DNA of 64,000 nucleotides, taken from contig JAMWFC010000131.1 of assembly GCA_027475525.1 (NCBI GenBank), positions 124,001-188,000 of the forward strand, given 5' to 3'. Positions 19,150 to 28,744 of this stretch are shown here, one piece after another (the first letter of the stretch is position 1; each line of letters starts with the position of its first letter). Origin of the DNA: Macrolepiota albuminosa (Eukaryota > Basidiomycota > Agaricomycetes > Agaricales > Agaricaceae). The notes beneath the pieces are model-generated. The model was not told the origin of the DNA and ran no database searches. It saw only the letters and a list, made by a program, of their open reading frames with translations. The translations under genes and the position numbers were made by a program.

Positions 19150-20883
19150 ATTATCAAGAGCACAACTGCTAGAAATACCATGGCACCAAGAGAAAACCTT
19201 CGTGTGCGTCAATGTATATGCACCAAACAACCCCCAGGAGAACGGGAACTTCTGGAATAAAAAACTTGGTGGGTTTCCAGGAGAAGCTGACCCAAACCCC
19301 ACGTTATGCTTGGAGACATGAACCTAGTAGAGGAAGCCCTTGATAGGCTGCCAGCACATGAAGACTGCCCTAGTGCAGTCAGCAAGCTAATAGACCTGAA
19401 ATCCCACCTAGGATTGGCAGACGGGTGGAGAAGAGAGCACCCCACAAAAATAGATTTCTCTTTCTACATGACAGGTACAGTCGTGGACAAGCAAACACAA
19501 CAAAACTTGGTGACACTGTCATAAAGAGATCCCACGTCAACTGACTGCCCCTTTTAATGTAAAAACATGAAGATTAGGACCCAATCGGTCGATTTCCACG
19601 AGCCGATTTCTCCATGTCGTCCGGGTCAGAAATTTTGACTTTAAAATTTTGGCCACCTGTGAAGAAATGAGCAAAAAATAATGAAAAATAGCGCAATCAA
19701 CACCTTTTGATGAGCTGAATCTTGTTGTAGATTGTTTGAGAACTTCTCATGAGCTAATCATACAGAAAAAAAATCATTTTGTTTTCACTTTTTGGCTGAG
19801 TTGAAATTGCAAATTGATTTTCAACACCGCATCATTACATTGCACTTCACTCTAACTAGAAAGCCTCCTAAGAAAAAGCAGAAGAGAAACATCTCTAGTC
19901 TACAAAATCAGCCTAAGGCTCATACAGCTTCAACTGAAGTAGATAATGATGCCTTAAAAATAAATGCCTCTTGGAGACTGAGGTCCAAATTCAATGACAT
20001 AGTCAGCAAGTCCTGCACCTGAACTTGCTGATGCTAGAGATGATGATGAGGGCTGGGAACCACAGGTATGCTTGGATAGCACAAAGCCATGTTGGAATCC
20101 AGGAGCTGAGGATGAAGATGAGGATGAAGATGGGAATGTAGATGAGGATTGGTCAGATTTCAGTTATGAAGACATGTATTCAAGGATGATTGAAATGAAT
20201 ATGATGCTTGAGGATATTTCATTGTGAAATGAACCCTATGGAGATAGTCAGTCTTCCTTTTACTGATTATGCATCTATTTAATCTATCCATAGTATTGGG
20301 GATAGATAAAGTATTGGTATTGTCAAGTTCCAGAACCAAAATTCAAAGATGCCAAGAAAGCAGCTTTCAATGCACTCAATGCTTAATCTCATTCAACGCT
20401 TTGTTCTTGGCAATTTATGAGTGCATATAGAATTGAGCTAACAAGGAAGGCTGCTGCATGGGCTGTTCAGAAGCAGAAAGTGCATAGGACTGTTTCTCAT
20501 ACTGTAATGATGCACCTTGATGCCATAGTGAACTCTTAAACATAGTTGAATTTGACTCCAAAATTTTGGCCACCTAAAATACTCATGGGTAAAACTTTGG
20601 AAGTGTGTTTTTTTGACATATTTTCACACTCTGAGTCCAAATCTAAAGTCAGATTGCTAAAATTTTGGCTCATTGAGCCACTAACAAATTTGTTGAGCTT
20701 GTTTGTCCATGACTGTAGGCTGTACCAGTCAAGAATAGACAGGATATACATAAAAGAGAACCTACTTCCCTTCTCATGGAACTGGGGAATCAAGAGAACA
20801 GGTCTCAATACAGATCACCTCATACTGAACCCTAAACTGCCACATCTAGGAGATGGAAGATATATGTGGTCCCAATCAGTCTA
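19150..20883 (+). pseudogene. LINE endonuclease, split by a DNA transposon
   Basis: The left part reads KTFVCVNVYAPNNPQENGNFW and LGLADGWRREHPTKIDFSFYMTG; the right part reads RLYQSRIDRIYIKENLLPFSW and TDHLILNPKL, the endonuclease fold's SRIDRIY and TDH motifs. Removing the inserted element plus one TA joins FSFYMTG directly to RLYQSRIDRIY in frame. Other stops remain. Confidence 0.8.
19478..20715. mobile_element. Tc1/mariner-type DNA transposon inserted in the LINE
   Basis: Imperfect terminal inverted repeats of about 35 bases: left CAGTCGTGGACAAGCAA, right (reverse complement) CAGTCATGGACAAACAA, flanked by TA at 19476-19477 and 20716-20717. Length 1,238 bases. Plus-strand coding remnants include WRLRSKF and an acidic DEDEDED..DWSDFSYEDMYSRM stretch (about 20040-20226). 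No DDE catalytic triad is legible, so it is a decayed or non-autonomous copy. The motif AAAATTTTGGCCACCT is present near both ends (about 19648 and 20558). Confidence 0.85.
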
Positions 20884-21305
20884 ATAAATGATATGGAGCT
20901 CATGGAGATCCTAGAAAAAGTAGGCATGAAATATAAGCTTGACTGACAGTCAGCTCAAGTGGCATGAACCCTGATGAAAAATGTATAAAGAATATATAGA
21001 GACTTTAAGAGAGAAATTATAGAACAATAATAGATTTCTCCAAAAAGAGAACACTGAAGATTAAGAGAGAAATAGAAGCTCTGAAGAAGGATAGAGAAGC
21101 CATACATAGCGACAATACCTTAGATGAAGATACAAAAAGAATGGAAGCAGCCTTTCTAAATAACCTGCAGCACATGTATCAATATACAGAGAAACGATAT
21201 CTAAACCTTGGATAACCATGAATAAAGAGGTGAAGCCAAGAGATATAATAGCAGCACTAAGAACCCCTCAGACAAAGGCTTGTCTATGGAGAGGCAGTCA
21301 AAAAA

Positions 21306-22340
21306 ATGATGGAAATAATGAGAAACTATTACAAAAAGCTCCAGTTAGAAAACTACCCAATGAACAGAGCTCTACATGAACAGCAGATGGAAAAAGTTCT
21401 CAATAAGCTCAGAAATAAAGTCTCTGAGGACCAAAGAGAGGATCTAGATGGACTACTGACTGAGAAAGAGATAGAACTAGTGGTACTGAATGGCAGAGCA
21501 GCAGGGCTAGACAGCATTCCCCAAGAAATATGGAAAAAGCTGAGCAAAATATACAAAAGCAAGATTTAAGCAGGAGAAGATGGCTTGGACATAATAGGAG
21601 CTCTCACCAAAGTGTACAATGATATAAGAACCTACAGCATGGAAGAGGATTCACACTTTGCAGACAGATAGCTATGTCCAATCTACAAGAAAGGGGATCA
21701 AACCTTACCAGGCAAGTATAGACCAATAATGGTTCTGAATATCAATTACAAGATACTCACTAAAGTGCTATCAACAAAAATAAGTAAAGTAGCTACAACA
21801 ATCATCCACCAGGATCAGGCAGGCTTCATGACAGGCAGAAGAATCAAAGATCAGATGGAGCTGGCACACCTTATGATTAAACGGTGTGAGGAGAAGGAAG
21901 CAAATGGTATAGTTATATGCCTAGACCAGGAAAAAGTGTATGATAAAGTTCTCCACCAATTTCTCTGGACATCTTTAAAAAGATTTAAATTCCTAGAGAA
22001 TCTTATCAAGGTAATCAAATCCCTGTACAATGATGTGAATACAAGAGTAATACTAAATGGAGAAATAAGTAGACCTTATAGAGTGAAAAGAGGTGTCCAA
22101 CAAGGAGATTCCTTGTTGTGTCTACTCTTTAATATTACCATATAGTCCCTGGCACAAAGCCTCAGAAGCTCCTACCTGGAGGGTTTTAGAACAAAAGGAC
22201 ATACAGAGAAACTAATATCAACACTTTTTGCAGATGACACAATGGTCTATCTGTTAGAAAAAGATGACTTTAAGTCCCTGGAAGCACTACTCACAGAATG
22301 GCATGAAGCATCAGGACTATTTAAAAGACAGTTATAATCC
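21306..22340 (+). pseudogene. LINE reverse transcriptase
   Basis: Blocks: VLNINYKILTKVLSTKISKV, HQDQAGFMTGRRIKDQ, GIVICLDQEKVYDKV, RGVQQGDSLLCLLFN and catalytic FADDTMVYL. These are conserved non-LTR RT motifs in the right order. Stops (for example after LFNITI) split the frame. Confidence 0.9.
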
Positions 22341-23338
22341 CAGTGGGGAAGGAACAATACAGAAATAGACTTGTAGCTACAAGGAAAACCCACCCAGATA
22401 AAGACCCCATCCCAGAAGAGATAAAGATAGCAAGAGAGGGAGAGGTGGTCAGGCTCTTTGGAGCTTTCATAGAAAATGATATGGACAGCCAAGGAATTTG
22501 GGCACCCACATTTGAAACAGTGGCAAAAGACCTGAGTAGGTGGAGCAAGAGTAACCCCACAATAGAGAAAAAGAGGTTAATAGTGAATATGATAGTCAGA
22601 GGACATACTCAGCATAGAACAGAAGTCCAAGAAATGCTGAAACAAGTTGAAAATGAACTAACAAACATGATTAGAAGATTCATATGGGGTGAAAATAGTA
22701 AACATACTATAGGCCTAGACATGCTGTGCCTCCTAGACAAAAAAGGAGGCCAAAAACTCCTGAATCTTAACATAAGGAACAAAGCAATTGAACTGATAAA
22801 AACTAAATGATATCTAAACTTTGGTAAGAACAGATCGAAGTAGGCAGTAATAGCAGATGAAATACTAGAAAGCAAACTGGCAAAGAAGTGGAAATCTGAG
22901 GGAGAATGAACCTTCCTGAATCCCTTCATCCATCCAAAAAATGATTAAGACAGCAAGGAAATACAGTATGAGGTTCTGTCTCATAGCTCTAAGTGAGGAA
23001 CTAAAATGTCAGCTGCCAATATGATTCTACATTGGCCTAAAGAGAGAAAAGAATATAAGAATCAACTCATCCCAAGCAGTATGCCAGCAGGCTAACTACA
23101 GGGCAATGATAACAGGGGATATGTGGGCTCTGCAGGAAACAGACATGGGAGTAAACTTACAACATAAACAAAGGAAAAACTGTGAATGTGCTCCATGCAA
23201 AAAAAAATGAGAGATAATGGTTGTAAAAATGCACATAGCTGTGGAGAATTTGCAAAAGCCCTCCTCACCAAGCTCAATAATAAATGGTGACTGGGCCAAG
23301 AACTGGTCAGAAGAGGACTGACAAAAGAAGAACAAGCC

Positions 23339-24646
23339 TTGAAGGAAGAAGCAGGAAGAATATTTTTTGAGCTGAATATTGAGCTAAAAGACTCCTTCAG
23401 GGAAGGATTCAGAGTCTTTGCACCAGACAAGGGGCATACAGAGAGACTCAACACAAACTGCCCAAGAAACAACCAAGGTCCTGTATGGCTAACCACAATT
23501 TACACAGATGGTTCATATATAGGAAATGGCATGGTGCAAGCAATTGCAGGGGCAGAACTATGGTACAGATATAAGAACCAACGAAATGAAGCTCTGAGAC
23601 TCTCTGCTTATTTAAATCAAACAAACAACACAGGAGAAGCATTAGCAATCTTGAGGGTAGTGCAAAAAGCCCCATCAGAAGACTTTCTCAAAATTACAAG
23701 CAACTCAAAATTAATAATAGACTCTATGACAACACATCTATATAAGCATAAAGACAACAGCTGAATTGGCTCAGAAAACCCACACATCATGAGAGTGCTA
23801 GCAGCATACTTAAAGAGTCAGAAAGACATAACACTTTTTGAAAAAGTAAAGGGATACTCAGGGGTGGAAGGAAATGAAGAAGTGAACAAGCTTGCAGAAG
23901 CAAGAATGAGGAAAGCTGCACCAGACAATTTCAACATGGAGATTCTCCTAGAGTACAACCTTCCCAGCACAAAACTAGCAACAATAAAGCAAGCCACAAT
24001 ATATAAAGAGATTATAGAAGTGAAACAAACACCATACAGGAGGAACACAATGATTTACCTTAACATGACAAGATGGGCTGTCTACAAACATAACAGTGAG
24101 GTACCCACAGATGAGAGAATTTGGGCTTTCTTAAAAAATAAGACCCTGTCCAAAGAATCAAGAGCTTTTCTATGAAAAGCTATGCATGGAGCATTCAAGG
24201 TTGGTAAATACTGAAAAAATATATAAAATTTTGAATATAGAGCTATGTGCCCAGTATGTGACAATGCCATGGAATCCATGGAACACATTCTGACAAAATG
24301 TAAAGCCTTGGGACAAGAGATAATATGGAAATTTGTCAAAAAGGTACAGGAAAAAAGAGAAATTGAATTTGAGAAACTATTGATAGGAGAGCTACTAGGA
24401 TGTACAATACTAAAGAGGAAATCACAAACATACAAGAAGGGAGCAGCCAGATTCTCAAAGATTGTAGTAGCTGAGGCATCCAGTATTATATGGAAAATAA
24501 GATGCAATTGGCAAATATCTAGGGGGGCTGACCCCAAGAGACTATTTCCAGAGGCAGAGATAATTAACGGTGATGATGCCAACTATAGTTGGGTGCACTG
24601 GATGTATACGCAGTACAACGCTGTCTCCAGCACTTGGTGTGCGTAG
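23339..24646 (+). pseudogene. LINE RNase H and C-terminal zinc knuckle
   Basis: RNase H: TIYTDGSYIGNG (first Asp), NTGEALAIL (Glu), IIDSMTTHL (second Asp), followed by GYSGVEGNEEVNKLAEA (C-terminal H/N..D/E region). The knuckle is CPVCDNAMESMEHILTKC at about 24248-24300, typical of LINE ORF2 ends. The frame is broken after DNS and after RAFL. Confidence 0.85.
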
Positions 24647-24805
24647 TTATGAGGAGTCCCAACAGAGTCCCAGTGTGCTTGAGCAAAGGTGATAAAACAA
24701 CGTGCTAGATGATAGCGCTTCACGTGCTACCTGGCAAATGGTAAGCGTTGTAGTTTACACAAAGATATAGAAGAAAAGGCAAGTAGCGCAGCGTAGTGTG
24801 CCCGT
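24571..24805 (-). repeat. Relict LTR, left part, interrupted by element 2
   Basis: Begins TGATGATGCCAACT, like the element-2 LTR start TGATGACGCCCAA, and contains ATGAGGAGTCCCAACAGAGTC, like ATGAGGAGTCCCGGGCAGGTC in that LTR. It is therefore an older, diverged LTR of the same lineage. Its right part should continue after 36424. Confidence 0.6.
24802..24805. repeat. Target-site duplication of element 2, left (CCGT)
   Basis: CCGT directly before LTR TGATGACG; the same four bases follow the right LTR at 36421-36424. Confidence 0.75.
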
Positions 24806-25833
24806 TGATGACGCCCAAAGTTTGGTCAGTAACAAATGTAACAAAAGTGTTACCGTACCAAGAGTGTGCGTTGGGCGCGCTAAAAGTGATATGAGGAGTC
24901 CCGGGCAGGTCCCAGAGAACGCGTCTGTGAAAAAAGGGTAAAAGTCGGTAACGGGGTCAGCAAGTGTCAAGCGCTAAGGTAAAGCGCCTAAGGAAAATGC
25001 GGTAAGTAAAAAGGGTAAAAGTCGGTAACGGGGTCAGCAAGTGTCAAGCGCTAAGGTAAAGCGCCTAAGGAAAATGCGGTAAGTGAACACGGCAAGGGTG
25101 AGCGGCAAGAGCACGATAGGCTTAGCGAAGTTCTAAGCGTCGATAATGCCTGCCGTAGTTGCAAGGCGCGAAGGTGTCGAGTGTTGGCGAACGTCTGTAA
25201 CTGCCGATGAGTTCGACGTTGCCGACCGTAGCGTAAATGAGCTCTTGAGCGTAAGGGAGACTGAGGAAGGGGGAAACTCTGGTCTATTCGTCTCTTGATG
25301 TATGTACAAGTCGGTAAGTAATATATATACTACAAGGAGTTCACCGTCGCCAGTGACCAACCATCGCCAAAGTGCGGTAAACTGGAAAATTTCATAGGGG
25401 TAGCTCCAACGGTTTCAGATCCCTACCGTCCATTCAAGAGCCTTAGCGACGCCAGGCGACAGATCGCGAAGCTAAACCATCACTCCATCACCCTTCTGTC
25501 CGTCAGAGCACCTAAGCGATGTCAGGCGCCAAATCAAGACGCTAAGCGGTGTCAGACGCCAAGGTCAAACGCCAAGCTGTCTGTCAGTTTTTGATAGATC
25601 ATCAAGCTTCTCGCTAAGCGCTGTCGTCAGTGACTGATGCCATCTGTCAGTTGTCATTCTGTCTGCCGATCGGCGCTATCACTGATTGGATCTGCTTCTT
25701 GCCGTGCGCGGCCGTCAGAAATGGCTTAAAATAGGTAGAACGTGTGCGCTAAGTTCGGAACGAGTGCGGCAAGGTTTCCGGAGCCGGTGCCGAGCCTGCC
25801 GTTGATGCGCCTAACCTGTATAGGGTCCTATCA
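24806..25833 (-). repeat. Element 2 3' LTR
   Basis: 1,028 bases including a 77-base duplication; 951 without it. Ends GGTCCTATCA next to the polypurine tract. Confidence 0.9.
24931..25084. repeat. Exact 77-base tandem duplication (24931-25007 / 25008-25084)
   Basis: Present in the left LTR only; the right LTR has a single copy, which marks this as an error or a post-insertion change rather than element structure. Confidence 0.9.
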
Positions 25834-25853
25834 TCTCCCCCCAACTGAAAAAT
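25834..25853 (-). promoter_or_regulatory. Polypurine tract of element 2
   Basis: Minus strand reads AGTTGGGGGGAGA running into LTR TGATAGGACC. Confidence 0.7.
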
Positions 25854-25869
25854 TGACTGTCCTCAGTCA
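25854..25869. promoter_or_regulatory. Perfect palindrome beside the 3' LTR (element 2)
   Basis: TGACTGTCCTCAGTCA, identical to the core of the element-1 palindrome and exactly 20 bases inside the LTR in both, although the flanking bases differ. Confidence 0.8.
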
Positions 25870-26002
25870 CCAAATAAGGCTACCGTTACCGCTTTTGTGA
25901 CAGGTGGTCCGTGCGTTCTTGAAATTTTGTTTATAGTCCTGGCGCGTGAATTTGGACTTCGTTTCTTCTCCCCATCTTTTTCTGGCGCTCAACAATAAAA
26001 AT

Positions 26003-28316
26003 ATGTCCTTCCGTATTCCAACTCCGCCCCCCGTCCCATCTCAAGCTGCTCAAGAAGCCGCATACGCCTACATCGCCAAGGCAAACCGTTTCATTCGGCA
26101 TATCGAGGGCGTTGGCGCCGAGGCGTCTCAAAACTTGGTGGTTGGCGTGATGAAGTTGCTGGAGAGGTGGTATGAGGTGAGAGTCCTTGGCGTTGGGTGG
26201 GACCGCGAGATCGAGGTGCGGGAGTGGTGCCGCGCACGGTATGTCGACAATCGTGGTGCTGAGTGGGCGTTGGGTGGGACCGCGAGATCGAGGTGCGGGA
26301 GTGGTGCCGCGCACGGTATGTCGACAATCGTGGTGCTGAGTGGCTAGCGCCCTTCTCCCATTTCGTAAGTTGCTTTTGTTGCCTGCCGTGCCGCTTAGCT
26401 GATTGCTCTCTAGGCGCCTCCCCCTGTCCCCACCATTGAAGATGAGCTGGAGGACATTCTTTCCGGTGCGTTGCCGATGACTGTAAGCGCATCGGCAACC
26501 GAGTAAGTAACTTCTGACCTTTCCTTCTCTAGCTATGGACTGAACTATCCCCCCGTAGCAAGCAAGAGGTGCTGGAGCCCCTTGCTCGATTGCAGATCGA
26601 GCAAGAGCAGGAGGAGGCTGCCGCTGCCGCTGCCGCACACACTTTGGCGGTAGTGAGGGCAGAGCTCGCCAAGGAGCAGAAGAAGGAGTCTGTTGCCGAG
26701 GGTTCTAGCAAGGGGTCTCGCGCCGGCAGTGTTCAGAGCCCCACACTGCCGGCAGGCACACAGGGTTCACCTTCAAAGCCTGGCAAGGCTTTGAAGAAAA
26801 AGGTGAGTTTCCTGGTGTTGGCGTCTCTCCTTACCGACTGTGACTTTTGCTAGTCTCGCAAGGGGAAGGGCCCTCAATACGAGGTATGCCGTAGTGACTC
26901 TTTGCCGACTCTCTGCTGACTCTCTCCCAGCTCCCTAGCCAGACAACTTTCGACGACAAGGAGTTGAAGGGTTTGCTCTTGCCGCGCCGGGATGACGTCG
27001 TAATGGACGAGGGTATTGAGGGAGGAGTGGAGCTGCCGGAAATGAAGAACAAGCGCACGGCTTCCCTGGCGACGCGCCAGGAGTTTAAAGAGTCTCGTGG
27101 AGCGGTAAGCTGTCTTAGCCTTTTCGTATGGTCCTTGTTCACGCAAGGATAGTGTGACAAATGCTGGGCCGATAACAACCCAGAAAGTTGCTGGTTCCCC
27201 ACTGGCGCCCAACCCTGTTACCGCTGCGGCACTCTCAAGCGTGCTTGCACAATCGACGGCGCCAAGAGTCGTGAGCGTGGCGGGGCGCCTGATGCCTTTG
27301 TCGAGAAGACCTTTTCCCGGGCGGTTTTGGTCAAGCGGGCTAGGGAGTTTGTCGAGGGGGAACGTAGGGAGGTTGCCGCTGGGAGAGCGGCCAAAATCAG
27401 CAAGTCCTCCTTGGCGCTGCCGACGCGCCAAGGAGATGAATCGGAATCGGTCGGCAAGCGCGGCGCTGGCGAGCGCCAAGAAAAGCGCAAGGCCTCCTCC
27501 CCAAGCAAGGGCAAGGGTAAGGCCAAGCGCGTACGCATCGAATCGCCCTCCCCCTCTCCAACTGCTGAGGACACGGAGATGAGGGAGCTTGGAGAAGCTC
27601 TTGCCGCTAGCCACCTTCCTCCCGTTAGCGGTGAGGCTGGCCCCAGCCGCCTACTGTCCCCTCTCGCCTTGCCTGAAGACGCGCCTGCCAATGTTTCGAC
27701 TGCTGGCGCCCCAGGAGATGAAGGAGACGTTGTAATGGGAGAGCCCGCTGGCGCGCAGGAGTTGGCGGGGGAGGAGGAGAAACGGGAAGGATCGCCAAGT
27801 CGCGAGGAGGTAGAGGGCGGTAATGAGGATGCCGAGGGAGAACCGGAGGAGACCTTACGAGACGTCCCTGGCGAGTCCCAGGAGTTGCCGATGGTGGAGC
27901 CTGCCGCCCCTTGGGTAAGTGGGGGCGACTTAGCGACGCAGCTCTGGACGAGCTCGAGTGGATCCTCATCGTGGACCCCCCAGCCTCAGCCAAGAGTTGC
28001 TGGCAACTCTTACGAGTGGCTGGGGGAAGACTTGGTTTATCCGGTGGTGGCCTTATATCCTCCTCAAGTGATAGAGCGGATGGCGGCGCGTGCGGCAAGC
28101 ATGCGAGCGGTACTGGGTCGCGAGCGTGAGCGAGCGCGGGAGCAAATTATGGCCTCTCGCCTTCGGTACGCCAATTTGACTCGTAGCATGGACGCCCTTC
28201 AAGAGTACCAGGCGGACTGCAACGAGGTGCTAGAGTGGCAGGCCCTCAACCACGTGCAAGTTGGCGACCTCTTGCCGTTTGACGATGCCATGTCGCTTAC
28301 AGAGGATGAAAATTGA
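26003..28316 (+). CDS. Opposite-strand spliced gene in element 2: variant Zn2Cys6-like protein
   Basis: Exons: 26003-26364, 26414-26482, 26533-26802, 26854-26883, 26931-27104, 27153-28316; introns 49, 50, 51, 47 and 48 bases, all GT..AG and in phase once the 77-base duplication at 26190-26343 is reduced to one copy. The product is then 663 residues. Residues 277-308 carry CDKCWADNNPESC and CYRCGTLKRAC, spacing CX2CX8CX8CX2CX6C: close to the fungal Zn(II)2Cys6 cluster (CX2CX6CX5-12CX2CX6-8C) but longer in the first loop. It is followed by a basic region (KGKGKAKRVRI, possible nuclear signal), an acidic Glu/Gly-rich linker and a C-terminal helical segment ending DLLPFDDAMSLTEDEN. Ala/Glu coiled-coil-like residues lie near 130-170. 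Nucleic-acid binding is inferred from the cluster; the role is unknown. Confidence 0.75.
26190..26343. repeat. Exact 77-base tandem duplication (26190-26266 / 26267-26343)
   Basis: Interrupts exon 1 of the opposite-strand gene; reading into the second copy meets a stop at 26345-26347. Confidence 0.9.
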
Positions 28317-28744
28317 TAGACCTCAGAGTAGATAGGTCTTTTGCACATATTTTTGTTGCTCCCGGTCACGTATATATCTCTTGCCGCGTCCTTGCCGAGT
28401 GTAGGGGGGGAATTCCGAAATCTGAGTTAGCGAATCATCAAAAGAAACAAACAAAGTATGGCTAAGAGAAGGCAAGCGGCAAGCATTCTAGGGTAGGTTT
28501 TAGTAAGATGAATCAAATGAGAGGGACTTAGACAAATTTTGAGGAAAAGGGAAACGCTCAGTAAGTCATCATAGCGAAAAACCCTTGGCGAGAGTTGCGC
28601 AATGCGCTAAGCGTTGGCGACACGCTAGCGCTGCGACTTGACTATGTAAGGAATTGTCTGTGGAATATAGTACAGTAAGTATCGGCAAGAAAGATAAGTA
28701 AGGTAAGTAATAGAAACAAAGAGAGCTTATCAATATCGTCTTTT
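28317..28744. other. Spacer between convergent genes of element 2
   Basis: No ORF. Several TTGGCG, CGCTAA and CGGCAA words. Presumably holds both 3' ends. Confidence 0.5.

Larger units (their letters stand above)
19080..24570 (+). mobile_element. Decayed LINE-type (non-LTR) retrotransposon
   Basis: Order: AP-type endonuclease, reverse transcriptase, RNase H, C-terminal zinc knuckle, all on plus, as in RNase-H-bearing fungal LINEs (Tad1/I-like organisation). Many stops and frame changes. It is interrupted by a Tc1/mariner element (19478-20715), and its right end runs into a relict LTR at 24571. No poly-A tail is visible. Confidence 0.8.

Noticed and set aside
25946..26002. Upstream non-ATG extension of the element 2 opposite-strand gene
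   Set aside because: The frame is open, but the ATG at 26003 gives a protein starting MSFRIPTPPP; no evidence for an upstream non-ATG start.
27911..27953. Possible extra 43-base intron (GTAAGT..GAG) in the element 2 gene
   Set aside because: The straight reading stays open to the stop with a plausible C-terminus, and the segment lacks a good acceptor.
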